Of a stretch of DNA of 64,000 nt, positions 34,235 to 44,901 are shown one piece after another. This DNA comes from Pristionchus mayeri. Lineage: Eukaryota; Nematoda; Chromadorea; Rhabditida; Neodiplogasteridae. Within the stretch, counting starts at the first letter, position 1; each line of letters starts with the position of its first letter. Position numbers and translations under genes: made by a program. Location: assembly GCA_036245805.1 (NCBI GenBank), contig BTRK01000006.1, positions 40,056,901 through 40,120,900 of the forward strand. Reading direction: 5' to 3'. A model generated the notes under the pieces. The model did no database searches, was not told where the DNA came from, and saw nothing but the letters and a program-made list of their open reading frames with translations.

Positions 34235-34976
34235 GTTGGAGTAAGCTCCGCTGCACTCATTGCTGGCCTGGTAATTATGATGATAATTGAACTTGCGATT
34301 GAAATCAAGTATGGCATGAACGCTGCAAGTACTGCCACGAAAGTGTGAGTTTTATTTTTTAAAAGTTATTCCTGCTTCATTCAAAAAAGGCTGCGTCACT
34401 CTCTTCATTACATGATGAGGTTTTTGCATTAATTTACAGCAAATGAGAAAATTAAATATTACTTAAATTGCTAAGCATTGCATTCCCATTATTTGGTCAC
34501 TAATCTTCGGGGAAGATAATAAAATTTAATGCCTTAATTAATTACGCCGTAATCAAATAAATCGAAATTACAGATATCAAACTCGTGCAGTTTGGTCTCT
34601 AATAATGCAGGTTGCAATTATTCTTTATTTAACGAGCTTTGATCATTTTCTAGGGCACCGTTCCCAGCCTTTTCCTCGTATTTCCACTAACTGGGCTATT
34701 TATAATGCATTTTAAATCGGTCTCTGTCGGTCTCACTGCATGCGCTTGGGATTCAACTGGTTTTTGAAAGTTATCTTGTCAATATATGAAAATTACTTTG
34801 CAGCTTCTATGATTTCGATTCTCTTCCTGCCGATGATCTCACTCCATGCTTTCGCCCACTCTCTGACTCTTCTTGCTTGCTCTCCGGCCTACAGAAAGAC
34901 TGCTCTCGCAATATTGAGATTTCGATCGAGAGAAGGACATGCACGAGTTCGAAAAGTAACAACAACTTCTCACTAA
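34235..34976 (+). pseudogene. 3' half of an Srh-like serpentine receptor
   Basis: Exon-like blocks encode a membrane helix (ALIAGLVIMMIIELAIEIKY with GMNAASTATK, about 34250-34342), a YQTRAVWSLIMQVAIILYLT segment (about 34575-34640), LFLVFPLTGLFIMHF, and a terminal exon with TM7 (AASMISILFLPMISLHAFAH, then LLACSPAYRKTALAILRFR), ending VRKVTTTSH with a stop near 34974-34976. The order (T..Q before TM6, then an S/LHAF..L..PYRK TM7) fits the Srh/Str superfamily. The first four helices have no counterpart upstream: the preceding DNA is the truncated transposon and then the O-methyltransferase gene. I therefore call it a 5'-truncated receptor remnant, possibly cut by a deletion with its breakpoint in the transposon. 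Confidence 0.6.
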
Positions 34977-35016
34977 TCGCGAATACACGTTTATTTTATC
35001 GTATATGAATAAAAAG

Positions 35017-37620
35017 TCAGTCTCTTCTGTTGAGATTGTGAACAGGCAGACTTGGCTCCACGGCAATCGTTGATGCCTGAATGATAGTCAGATTCACAGT
35101 CAACACATTATCACTTAAAATATTTGGAATAGTGACCTTTCCAAGGCGCCTGCGAAATATGGGCGTAGTGAGAATGAGCGTAGCTGAGTGTACTGTGGAG
35201 TGGAAAGCGATCACGAATGTGCACATGTCCATCATTGGAACTGGGCATTATTGTACTTTTTCATATCTGCAAAATTAAACTGACACATCGTGAATATCGT
35301 CGAGTCCAGTAGCTTGTAAAATGCGAAAGTGATCATGAAAGGGGCAAGGACGAACAGTAATGGAACGGATGCCTGAAAAAAACTATAAATTTTAGAAAGA
35401 AAAATATAATCTAATTGGAAGGGGAAACACGGAAAAGAACATTGAACAATTGTGAAGCATGCTAGAGAACTGCCCACCACCCCTCGCAAACTATTCCATC
35501 TCCACTTACCACTATAATAAGAGATTTGAGCATCATACGATGAAACATTCGAGTTCTCGAGCTCATGAAAGTCGCCTTTTTAATAATAGACAACGTATGA
35601 AGAGAGATCTGCGATTTCAATTAGTGGTTCCTGAGAAAAAAGATCACCATGAATGAACTCACAGAAATAACGAAAATTGCGATGTAGCAGATAATGAAGA
35701 TGCCCCACACACTAAACGGAATATTATTGTAAAAGACGGTAGACGTTTATCATTTAAAGAAGTAGTTGTTCTCTTTCTCCAACAGACTTTCTGAGCGCCT
35801 TGTAGCCAATGAAGCAGTCCATACGGTTGATCCCACCCTGGTCCCACTCATCAGAGATGCCCTGAAATACAAATAGATAGAGTAAAATATCCGAACATGA
35901 AGCGAATAGAGCACAACATCAGAAGGGTCATACTTCCTTCAGCGAAGTCCCAAGGTCTTTTCCTGGTACCCACGATAGCTGAAAGAGAAAGTAAATGCTC
36001 TTTTTTTCAAAATAAGGCTAACGTACATAATATGAATAGCCAAAGGAGGTGCACACAACAGTGGTCACAAGTAGAAACATGATTTGACTGAATGGACGCA
36101 ACTTGAAGACGGAGTCATCGGGAACGATTATCTGAACGATGACATATTCAAAAAATAAATATAAGAATCAGATGAAAATTGGAGAAATTCTAAAGTAGAC
36201 GCACCTGATGTCTGTGTATGAAGCAAGCAGCATAAACGGGAATATGAAACAGAATGAGGACAATCCATGTGACCTGAAATGATTTGAATGCTTCGCCGTT
36301 GTGTAGCGAAAGTCCTTCGGAACATCAAAAAAATATGACAATTTTCGCTTGAGAACCCAGCAGATTCATCGGGAAAATATCTCATTGACAGTTGTCTAAT
36401 TCAAGAGCGCGTGACGCACGAATTTCAATCTTGTCTTTCCGTGATGTGTCATGACTAGAATTCCTTAGTATTCCTCCCTTGTAAACTTACGAATGCTGCT
36501 CCTGCGCTCATGGGAATGTTGAATACGGGGGCGTCTCGGTAGATGCACATCGTCGGCATGATCAACTGCGCGTCGAAAATGCATTGAGTGAAGACGTCGA
36601 AGAAGGCTGCCACCACCTGAACGACGACGATTGTCAAAAGGATTTGAATGAAAGTTAATCGACTGTTAACAAAAGAGACAGCCAGTGCAAATGATAGACT
36701 GTACTACAGTACATGCTAATCGCCTTGCCCATATGCGGCCGCGGCGGCCCGCCGCGGACCGCGGATGCCCGCGGATCGATTTTGCGGGAAAATGAGTAAA
36801 GTTCATGCAATGAATTTTTCATTTTTGAATTCCTCACGCGATTTCGCATCGGAATCACTATAATATATTAATTTTATCAAAGGCAAGTTTTTGAGGGGGT
36901 TCGATTCGGAGTGACCACGGCTACAGTACTCCCGAAAATGATCCCTCCATTTTTGTGTTTTTATGACTTTCTTTAGGGTATTGAAGAGTTTGCAAACTTG
37001 GATCGCGTTCGAAAACTGACCCAAAAAATTTTAGACACAAAAACGGTGGGAATATGTTCGGGAGTACGGTAGCGCTGATCACTTTGAATTGACCTCCCTC
37101 AAAAAATGTTCCATTATGAAATAGTGATTCCGATGCGAAATTGCATGAGGAATTCAAAAATGAACAATTCATTGCATGAACTTTACTCATTTTCCCGCAA
37201 AATCGATCCGCGGGCATCCGCGGTCCGCGGCGGCCCGCCGCGGCCGCATATGGGCAAGGCGATTAGCATGTACTGTACATATACGAATATTAGGCGTACA
37301 CGTCTGTTGTATGAAAAGCTCACGATAATGAGGGCGAGTAGACGGGCGTACTGCTTCGTGAGAGATGGCGTAGAGCGAATGATGACCAAGCAAAGCACCG
37401 CCAGTACCTACAGAAGCGATAAAATGTTAATGCACTTTGACACAACCTTTTGAAATGTTCTGTAATGTACTTCTGAATCATTTTTACTGATTACTGTAGA
37501 AGCGCAATACCAAGGAGATAAAGGTGATGAAGAGTTTGATGGCCCGTAGAATGGAGAGTGTCGAGGGCGGAAGGGGGCGGATGCAGTACATCCCAAGGAG
37601 ATGAAGCGTGGATACTTGAA
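35017..37620 (-). CDS. Srh-class serpentine chemoreceptor
   Basis: The exons read from the right. VSTLHLLGMYCIRPLPP then LRAIKLFITFISLVLRFY (about 37500-37617) matches the Srh motif after TM1. Next are VLAVLCLVIIRSTPSLTKQY (about 37330-37405) and AFFDVFTQCIFDAQLIMPTM (about 36500-36620). VTWIVLILFHIPVYAACFIH lies at about 36205-36275, and RPFSQIMFLLVTTVVCTSFG at about 36035-36120. Loop exons SWVPGKDLGTSLKE and ISDEWDQGGINRMDCFIGYK (35785-35970) follow. The last helices are PLLFVLAPFMITFAFYKLLD (about 35290-35375) and TFVIAFHSTVHSATLILTTP (about 35140-35230), with a stop at 35017-35019. This is an odorant-type G-protein-coupled receptor of nematode sensory neurons by family. The first exon is not certain; candidates lie between 37630 and 37890. 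A palindromic element sits in the intron at 36707-37277. Some exon joins are unverified, so mild decay cannot be excluded. Confidence 0.68.
36707..37277. repeat. Foldback element with GC-rich palindromic tips
   Basis: The outer ends ACAGTACATGCTAATCGCCT (36707) and the reverse complement ending at 37277 enclose arms of about 230 bp with a loop near 36960-37040. Next to each tip is a block of CCGCGG and GGCCGC words (36736-36775 and 37205-37245), which stands out sharply in AT-rich DNA and is itself self-complementary. Confidence 0.85.
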
Positions 37621-38179
37621 AGCACGAGACACAGCGATGACTGCGAGAATACAGTAGATTTTCTTCGGCCTTGGCAGCAAAAATGCGAGAAACATCAATG
37701 CTGAGGTGGTACGCCTAAGACGTCTTGGCATTTACTCGCAAAATCCAGCTGAAAAATAGTGATCTCCACTTCACCTGGAGACAACAATTTCGGTCTGTGT
37801 ATTTCGGAGTTCATAGTGATCGTTGCATACAGAACACTAGAATGAATTTCCAAGAAAAGAAGAGCGTTGACACTTAACGAGATCTGCAGAAGACACTTAT
37901 TATGACAAGGAATCAAACTAAATCGGAGTTACATTGTTTTGGAAAAAAATGAAGCAAAATGAATAGAATGGACGCAATCTTTGCACGAGAAAGCACCTGC
38001 TTGTGAAGTTTCACTACAATCTCTCACCACCGTAAATTTTTAAAAAAATAAGAGGTATATGTATGAGAAAGTTTTAAAAACGTATCACAACAAAAAGAAC
38101 GATTGCGTTACTGGGAACTTAGACAGAGAATATCAAGAATCGAGAGAACTTAATCCTTTCACGGGCTCACCCTCAACAA

Positions 38180-38298
38180 GCACGGATGGCCGAGTGGTCT
38201 AAGGCGCCAGACATAAGCGATAATTTTGGCACGAGTTCAGTGCCTCCTGGGTGTTCTGGTACCCGTATTGGTGCGTGGGTTCGAACCCCACTCCGTGC
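38180..38298 (+). tRNA. tRNA-Leu-like gene with intron; position 33 is A
   Basis: The acceptor stem GCACGGA pairs with TCCGTGC. The D arm is GCCGAGTGGTCTAAGGC, the T arm is GTGGGTTCGAACCCCAC, and a long variable arm (TACCCGTATTGGT) is present, all as in a class II tRNA-Leu. The anticodon stem CCAGA..TCTGG encloses CATAAG and an intron of about 35 bases (CGATAATTTTGG to CTGGGTG) after position 37. This gives anticodon TAA by position, but the base before it (position 33, normally U) is A. Either the gene is a mildly mutated tRNA-Leu(UAA), or the boundaries differ, or it is a tRNA pseudogene. The B box GGTTCGAACC is intact. Confidence 0.72.
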
Positions 38299-38479
38299 AA
38301 ACTTTTTCAATCAATTTATTGTTTTTTGCTGTATTTTATTCATTTTATCTTTTAATTGAAGTGCATCTTTGCCTATTCCTCGGCACAACGCTATTTTCAT
38401 TGGATGCACACGAAATATCAAAGTTTTTATCGAATTATTGTATAATGCATTCAGAATAATGTCAATTCCTTCAGGGCCT

Positions 38480-41400
38480 TCACTCGCTCTTGATATCTGT
38501 AATTGATAGGGATAAGTCAATACATTCCTCTCAATCGCTTCTGAGATTGCGAGAAACGATACCACGGAGACGTTCACCCGAATTTTAATCTATATCTCTT
38601 ACCCTCAATCGGCATGACAAAGTTGGCGAATACTCTCATTCCTTCAGGGTTCTCAACGGCGATGTGGCCGTCCTTGTAGATGAACAGGCCCATTATGTAC
38701 TTTATCTGATAAAAAGGTTATTTCTCGGAACGGGGGAACATGTTCCACAGAATTGAAAGATTTCCTCTTTTAAACACTACTCCATGAATCGCCTGTTCTA
38801 TGATAATGGAGAGGTTGTTCAGCCATAGAAAATTTTTGATTTGCACCGTTACGAATCCCATGAGCACTCCGTAGAATGCTCCGAAGATGATGTCACTCGG
38901 GTGGTGGAAATTGTCGGCGATTCGCGTGTAGGAAACAGCCGCGCCAATGATTACCAGCGAAATCTGCGATGTATCTGTTGCAAAAAATATACAATGTTCT
39001 TACGTTGTTCAATTGGGAATGATAGATCAGTTCGCTAGTAGGGCCGGTTCATACCTGCAGCTTGCGCAGCCATCGTGGATTGATGCCTCGAGTGGCGAGA
39101 CGAGCTCGCAGGTACAGATGAAAGGCGAATTATTTTTATCGTCTGCCCAGGTGAGAAAGAAAAACAACTAAAATTAAGTGATTCACGCCACTTCGTCGTT
39201 TCCATAACATTTTCTTAGTGTCGCTTACAAAGCCCGCACTAAAATGTTGGCCTAATTCGTGCATGAAAGTGGTTGACCGCACAGAGATGAATACAGCGAA
39301 GTAGAAGGAGGAGGCGGCGTGGCCGGAGAAGAACGACATCCGCGCCTCCATGATATAGTGGGCGTGACACGAGAATGAGCACGGTACTCCCTGAGTTTGA
39401 GATGTGTTGTTATATCAGGTTGTAACATAAGTTTTGTCGCGTCCAATCTCTTATGCATTTTAACCTCAGAAATTCTTCGAATTAATTTAATCTCAATTTC
39501 GTTATTCATCATCAGTGAGGGCCTTCGTACTCTTTCTTACGCGCTTTACTTCAGTCCTGTCAAGGCAGTTGAGGAGGCACATTAGTCAGACAAAGTTGTA
39601 CTGAGATAAGGATTACAAATCATTTTCACGCATCAGCTCTTCTTGAAAAGGATAAATTATGCCGATTTTGTGTGATTTGCGTAAAGTACTACATATGTGC
39701 ATAATTTTGAACCACTCACGGATAATGACAAACGAAAATCGTTCTAGAAATGTAGACGAGTTTGTATAATGTGGATGGTTGGTGACGGTCGCGAAAACTT
39801 TCGCAAGCCGAATTTTCTTCTCAATAGATATCCAGATCCAAATAGTGGTGGAATATAGTTCACCCAAAGTGGTCAGTATGCAGACAAAGTTTGGGGTAGA
39901 TTGGGTTCTGTTGAGATAAGTGGCTCCATTCAGAACGATGGTATGTAAATTAAACTAATGAAATCGGCACTTTGCTCATATTCCTACCTCGCACACATGT
40001 TCAATATCTGATTTGTTGTGTCCATCCTAACCATAAACCCTTCCCTTACTAGTATCTACTTGGGATAAGTTTGAAAATAAATAGCTTTTGAATGACAATC
40101 TTTAATTCGAAACACCTAAACTTGCATATTTTGGTAAAATTGTGCGCGAATTGAATTAATAAAAATTCAAATTTCCCACAAGTGGAGTGTTCTTTCTCTC
40201 ACTTGTTTAATGATAAATTATACCTCCATGAGTGGTAATTGGAACGCACTTATGTTAGTCACTGTTGTTGCAATTCTGGATTCAGAAGAGTTGGTCAAGT
40301 TGGCTACGAATCAGCGGCTAACCTTACACTCAGTGAAGTATATCTTTGATTCCGCTCAACATAGCACCATATTTGGCGTATATTTTGAAAGAGCATTGAC
40401 GGGGTATATCACCATGCTGTAGAAGTTTGGTTCATTATTCATCTCTGCGAACTAGCATCTGATCAAACGAATTAAAAAAATCTGCACCAAATTTAAATCA
40501 GTTCATATTAATATTTTTCGCATAGCCAGCGTGCGCAGTTCAGCTCTACCCTATGGTTTGAATGTGCATGAACACCCCAAACATATACTAGGAGGTCAGG
40601 CATTGATAATGTTTGAGAAGTATCCTTCATGGAAATATTGTGAACCTCCGAAATGCGACAAAACTTATGTTACAACCTAATACTTTAACCACGTTGAGAC
40701 GCACAACGAGTAAAAATGCAGAATTGAACACAAAGAGTAAAAAGTTGTAGAATCAAGAAATGACTCAATATCACTATTTGTCCCGTCTCACCTCGGTGGA
40801 CATGATGCCGATGAAGGTCTCAGAAGGCGCTACGCAAGTGAAGTTTGTCACATACCTGACAGGAGTTTCTAATTTTTCGAAGATAAGCTTTTTTCAGATT
40901 GTTTTTCTTCTAGTTTTCCTAGAGGCACAAGGACTATCGTGACAGATATATTAAGGCCGTAAACGTCAGCTTGTCTGCACTTGTCAATATACCACGCTAA
41001 AAAGTTCAACAAATGGCGAAACTAACTGATCGGGCGACGTGCACTCATAGCCAGGAGTCGGTCTGCAGACGTCGATGAAATGAGGTCGAAGACGACCCAC
41101 GAAATACTTTGAGAACTTAAATTCAAGTTAAAGAAAATGAATAAAAAATAATATTCTACCTGATTGAAGATGATCTGTAGCACAAAACCAAAGTGGTAGA
41201 ATCCTGAAAGCATTCTGTGAAGTTGCACTAACAGATGGGTTCGGACCGTAGAATTTTGCTGTATACACAATGAAAGAGGGTACGTTGTACTTGAACCAGC
41301 GGTAGTGCACCATGTTATCAGCTGTGCTCCCGAGATACAGGTACGATTCGCATAGGAAAATCTTAAAACATGATTATGTTTTGCAACCTTAAATCGGGTT

Positions 41401-41721
41401 CTCACAGCGATAAAGCTGAGCGATACGGTAGCTAGGAAGAGGTCCTTGGCGAGTACGGTATTCTCTCTAGTCTCGGCACGAATCGATGCATCACCACAGT
41501 AGAAACCACGCTCGTACGGACCGATCTTTTCCGGTACGATAAAACAGATGATGCCTGTGCGGAGTGGTATGTATTCATAAAGCAAAAATGTTGTTTTGAG
41601 ATACTGCAAAGATTGGAACTTAGTAGTATAATAGAAATGACCTACCAATCGCATAGATTAGAACGGCGTTCACAAGAGCTGCGCCGACGCTGATTTGGCG
41701 AGTCTTGAGCATTGTTGCCAT
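38480..41721 (-). CDS. Lipid phosphate phosphatase (PAP2 family), complete
   Basis: The ATG at 41719-41721 starts MATMLKTRQISVGAALVNAV with TM1. Exons then give IICFIVPEKIGPYERGFYCG and DASIRAETRENTVL (about 41410-41560), AKDLFLATVSLSF and IFLCESYLYLGSTADNMVHY (about 41300-41365). All three PAP2 signature motifs are present: KYFVGRLRPHFIDVC (about 41080-41110, K..RP), ARMSFFSGHAASSFYF (about 39305-39350, SGH) and YTRIADNFHHPSDIIFG (about 38890-38930, R..H..D). The remaining exons encode FHLYLRARLATRGINPRWLR (about 39080-39140), GAFYGVLMGFVTVQIKNFLW and a C-terminal tail ending MPIEDIKSE with a stop at 38480-38482. The family dephosphorylates phosphatidate, lysophosphatidate and related lipids at the plasma membrane or ER with six helices. 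The TA transposon copy 2 lies in the intron before the SGH exon. No lesion was found. Confidence 0.9.
39415..40680. mobile_element. TA transposon copy 2, both ends intact
   Basis: The left end CAGGTTGTAACATAAGTTTT (with GTCGC) at 39416 and the right end GCGACAAAACTTATGTTACA and ACCT are inverted repeats of about 25 bases. TA flanks both ends (39413-39414 and 40681-40682). The element is 1266 bp and has no intact transposase that I can read, so it is probably mobilised by another element. The inner 930 bp is nearly identical to 33299-34232. It sits within an intron of the lipid phosphate phosphatase gene. Confidence 0.87.
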
Positions 41722-42149
41722 TTGTATGCGAGAATGAGTGGCCTCGGCATTCTTTTGCCTCTCAGATATATCTTTGCAACTTAATTGTCGTAGTCTGTAT
41801 GCATCAGGAATCGCTGAGCAAGAGTCGGAGAGGAAGAGCGGAGATCACCATCACTCTCTCTTATCAGTACTTGAGTTGCAATCAGCAGAGCCCTGAGAAT
41901 TGGCAAATCCCCTTTCGTTTATCTATCTAGAAGACCTTGTACAATTCTGGGTACTGTTCGCAGACCTAATGATTACAGTGCGGATTCTCCTCCCTACTAT
42001 TGAGCGAATTCCATGTTGAGAGGGGTGGTTCGATGGCGTTTTTACGAGGTGCACACATCTTGATCGAGAGAGCTAGCGATCATCTTATCAGCAATTACCA
42101 ATTAGGAATGTGTGCTCCGCACAAATAATGCGCACGTGTAAATTGAGAA
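41722..42149. other. Upstream region of the lipid phosphatase gene
   Basis: No gene was seen; the open frame at 41712-41930 is antisense to the 5' end and promoter. Confidence 0.4.
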
Positions 42150-42670
42150 TATGGGGGGCTGACATTTGCGCAACGGAACGTCGTTCGATGGGATGATGAT
42201 TTAGCAACTTGGGAGTTGTTTCACTATAACCAGTATGTGCTACTCTACAATTACATATACAAATCTTGTTGCTATGCGATCATGAGTTTTACTCGTCATC
42301 AACGACTTCATGGTCCAAAATTGAGAATTTAAGTAAAAAATCATGGTTAGATAAACACCAAATGCCGTAACCCATCGACACCCATGCTACTGGGATACAG
42401 TAGTTACTGAGGTACTGGAATATCGATTGGTTACAGTACTCTGGGTTTGTCTAATCATGATTTTCTACTCAATTTCTCAATTTTGGACCATGAACCCCCG
42501 GTCGTTGCTGACGAGTAAAACTCATGATCGCATAGCAACAAGATTTATATATTTAATTGTAGGGGAGCGCACACTGGTTACAATGAAACAACTCCCAAGT
42601 TGCTAGCTCATCTTTACATCGAACGGCGCTCCGTTGCGCAAATGGTCGTTGCGCAAATGTCCGCCCCCCA
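42150..42670. repeat. Foldback element, arms about 230 bp
   Basis: The left arm (GACATTTGCGCAACGGAACG..TTAGCAACTTGGGAGTTGTT..TTGTTGCTATGCGATCATGA) is mirrored by the right arm ending CGCTCCGTTGCGCAAATG. The loop is near 42390-42410. The right tip carries a partial extra copy (GGTCGTTGCGCAAATGTCCG). Confidence 0.82.
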
Positions 42671-43138
42671 AGAATATGCCTAAGTCATGATAGCATAATG
42701 ATCCGTCATAATTGTTGAACAACGTCTGCTTTTCGTAAAATTAAAAATTTTGAAATCCACTGAATTTCTAAAGAGACGATGTCCCAAACATGCTAGCAAA
42801 ATCAATTAAATGGAATATCACGAATGTCATTATGTATTTCCTCGCTCGTGAATGTAGTTACGCATACTGATACACCTTGACGCATCCCAACAAAAGGTAC
42901 AACGACATTCTTATGGAACCCCCGACGATCAAACATAACACTGAGATCCAACATCCATAATGTACAGAATTATTTTCATCCTGTTATGACACTTCATTAA
43001 AAATAAAAATATCAGCAACTGGATTAGTGTACCAGTATGTATCCCTATAACGATCAGCATGAGTTCTCCAACTAGCGTGGTTCGCGGGGTTGTGTTTTAA
43101 GGATAACAATTGGACGCGACTGGTGAGAGCCTGCTTAA
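42671..43138. other. Intergenic, nothing recognised
   Basis: AT-rich DNA with no supported exon or RNA gene on either strand. Confidence 0.4.
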
Positions 43139-43257
43139 AACGTTGTAAAAGGCTCGTGAGGCCTCGGGCAATTCGAAAAAGTTGGGATGGGGCTTCGCCC
43201 CATCCCAACTTTTTCGAATCACCCTCGGCCTCACGAGCCTTTCACAACGCTTACGCT
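43139..43257. repeat. Perfect-core hairpin of about 120 bp
   Basis: The arm AAGGCTCGTGAGGCCTCGGG..AAAAAGTTGGGATGGGGC is followed after almost no spacer by its reverse complement, giving a stem of roughly 55 bp centred near 43198. Confidence 0.85.
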
Positions 43258-43327
43258 GCGGGGAGTGAGAGCAGGTTGGGATGGTGTGGTGGGTGGTGAT
43301 TTGGTAAAATGCACCATGTTATGTGGT

Positions 43328-43778
43328 GTACTAAAAGTGCTCAACGTGGGAATACCAACGGTCAAGGTCCGACGTCACACGAACGTGTTTGAGCAAAGCT
43401 AGAACGATTTGAAGAAAAAGATCAAAGATCAAAGATCAAGTTCAAAATTTTGGAAGTGCTCATCGTGGGGATGCCAACGGTCAAGGTCGTAGCGCTGCAC
43501 GATGATTTTGAGCCGAGTTAGAGCGATTTGAAGAAAGAGATCAAAGATCAAGTTTAAAATTTTGGAAGTGCTCATCGCGGGGATGCCAATGGTCAAGGTC
43601 CGAAGTCGCATCGATACGTTTGAGCCGAGTTAGAGCCATTTGAAGGAAAAGGTCAAACTACAAACTACAAAGATCAAAGATCAAATTTTGAAAATACTCG
43701 TGAAGGGTTTTCATATGATCAAGGTCCCATGCACATAGGATGATTTTGAGCCGAATTAGAGCGATTTGAAGAAAAAGC
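43328..43778. repeat. Four tandem units of about 110-125 bp
   Basis: Units start near 43328, 43455, 43566 and 43691 with AAGTGCTCaaCGtGGGaATG-like sequence, followed by CCAACGGTCAAGGTC, a variable middle, TTTGAGCCGAGTTAGAGCGA, TTTGAAGAAAAAG and GATCAAAGATCAA. The last unit is the most diverged and runs straight into the GACA/GACG tract. Minisatellite-like. Confidence 0.85.
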
Positions 43779-43872
43779 GTGACAGACAGACGGACAGACG
43801 GACAGACGGACAGACGGACAGACGGACAGACGGACAGACAGACAGACAGACGGACAGACAGACAGACAGACG
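43778..43872. repeat. (GACA/GACG)n microsatellite
   Basis: About 23 tetranucleotides of GACA and GACG alternate in runs. Open frames through it on both strands (SVCPSVCLS / TDRQTDG repeats) are products of the repeat and are not genes. Confidence 0.95.
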
Positions 43873-43919
43873 TTATGATATTTCTTTATACAGTAATGGG
43901 GTATATTTATATAACCCAC

Positions 43920-44901
43920 GCATTTCCCCCATTGGTCAATGGTCTCTTTGTGATTGGTGTGAATAAATCAGCCGACAAATAATGCAGCTGTTGTTTGTAT
44001 CTATGTCGCAGGGAAACACGTTCATGTATGAAATATGTGTAAATGCTGAAGTGTATATAATGTGCAAAAGCTGCCAAATCGCAGCCATTTGAACATTGGA
44101 AGTCTAAGTTCAGAAAAATCGCCTTTAACGATCAAAGTCTTCTGTCGTCTATGCTCAAAGAGCTGATCAAAGCCACAACACTTAGCTATGCATACTATTT
44201 CTTAGATATCCAATCATATTTCTAGAAGTTATATCTGCTGAAAGTATGATACTATGATAAATCTCCCGCTAGTCGACGATGGTTGAACTGTTGAGATAGG
44301 CCTCTCTTCCTACCCGTTTTATTCTGTACTTCCATTTTTTCTGATTCCATTCCATACAATTCTCTTCGATTTTCTCGACAATGCACCTCTATTCGCTCAG
44401 AACCGATTAGATACGTCAAATTGCCCCATGCTCTCAATCTATCATAACAACTCTGGGAACATCAGGGCATACTAACAAGCGAAGGTCTACGAGTAAACAG
44501 TAGTAGAATAGTAAGGCATAATATTATGAAGTTCTCCGTGTATATACCACCTAAGTCATTGTATGATACGAGAAGAGGAAAAATAGAATTTATTCTTTTC
44601 ATTTCATCTGACCGCTACAATTACGCTACTTCCTGAATTCTCCATTATTTTAGACATGCACTAAGAGAAATCATGCCGCTCCTTATTTTTGAGTTATTTA
44701 AAATTGTTAAAAATTTTACTAACTAATACGGAAAATTGCCGATTCAAAATAATGCAGTAAAATATTTTATCTCACTTCTCTGTACACTTAAATCAAACTT
44801 TTATTGGTTAGACTGTAACGAAAAGTTCGCGAGAAATGTCCTGTCTTTCCAATGCGTGTTGATATCTTCAGAATTCACGGTATAACTTCCGCCATGTCAT
44901 A
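43920..44901. other. Intergenic, no supported gene
   Basis: AT-rich sequence upstream of the Str receptor gene. No RNA gene, repeat arm or convincing exon was recognised. Confidence 0.4.

Noticed and set aside
36655..37453. Several overlapping frames across the GC-rich tips
   Set aside because: They are explained by the foldback arms in the Srh intron.
43328..43872. Possible CRISPR-like array
   Set aside because: The units are directly adjacent, diverged and long, with no unique spacers, and the genome is eukaryotic.
43719..43982. Open frames with SVCPSVCLS or TDRQTDG repeats
   Set aside because: They are read-through of the GACA/GACG microsatellite.
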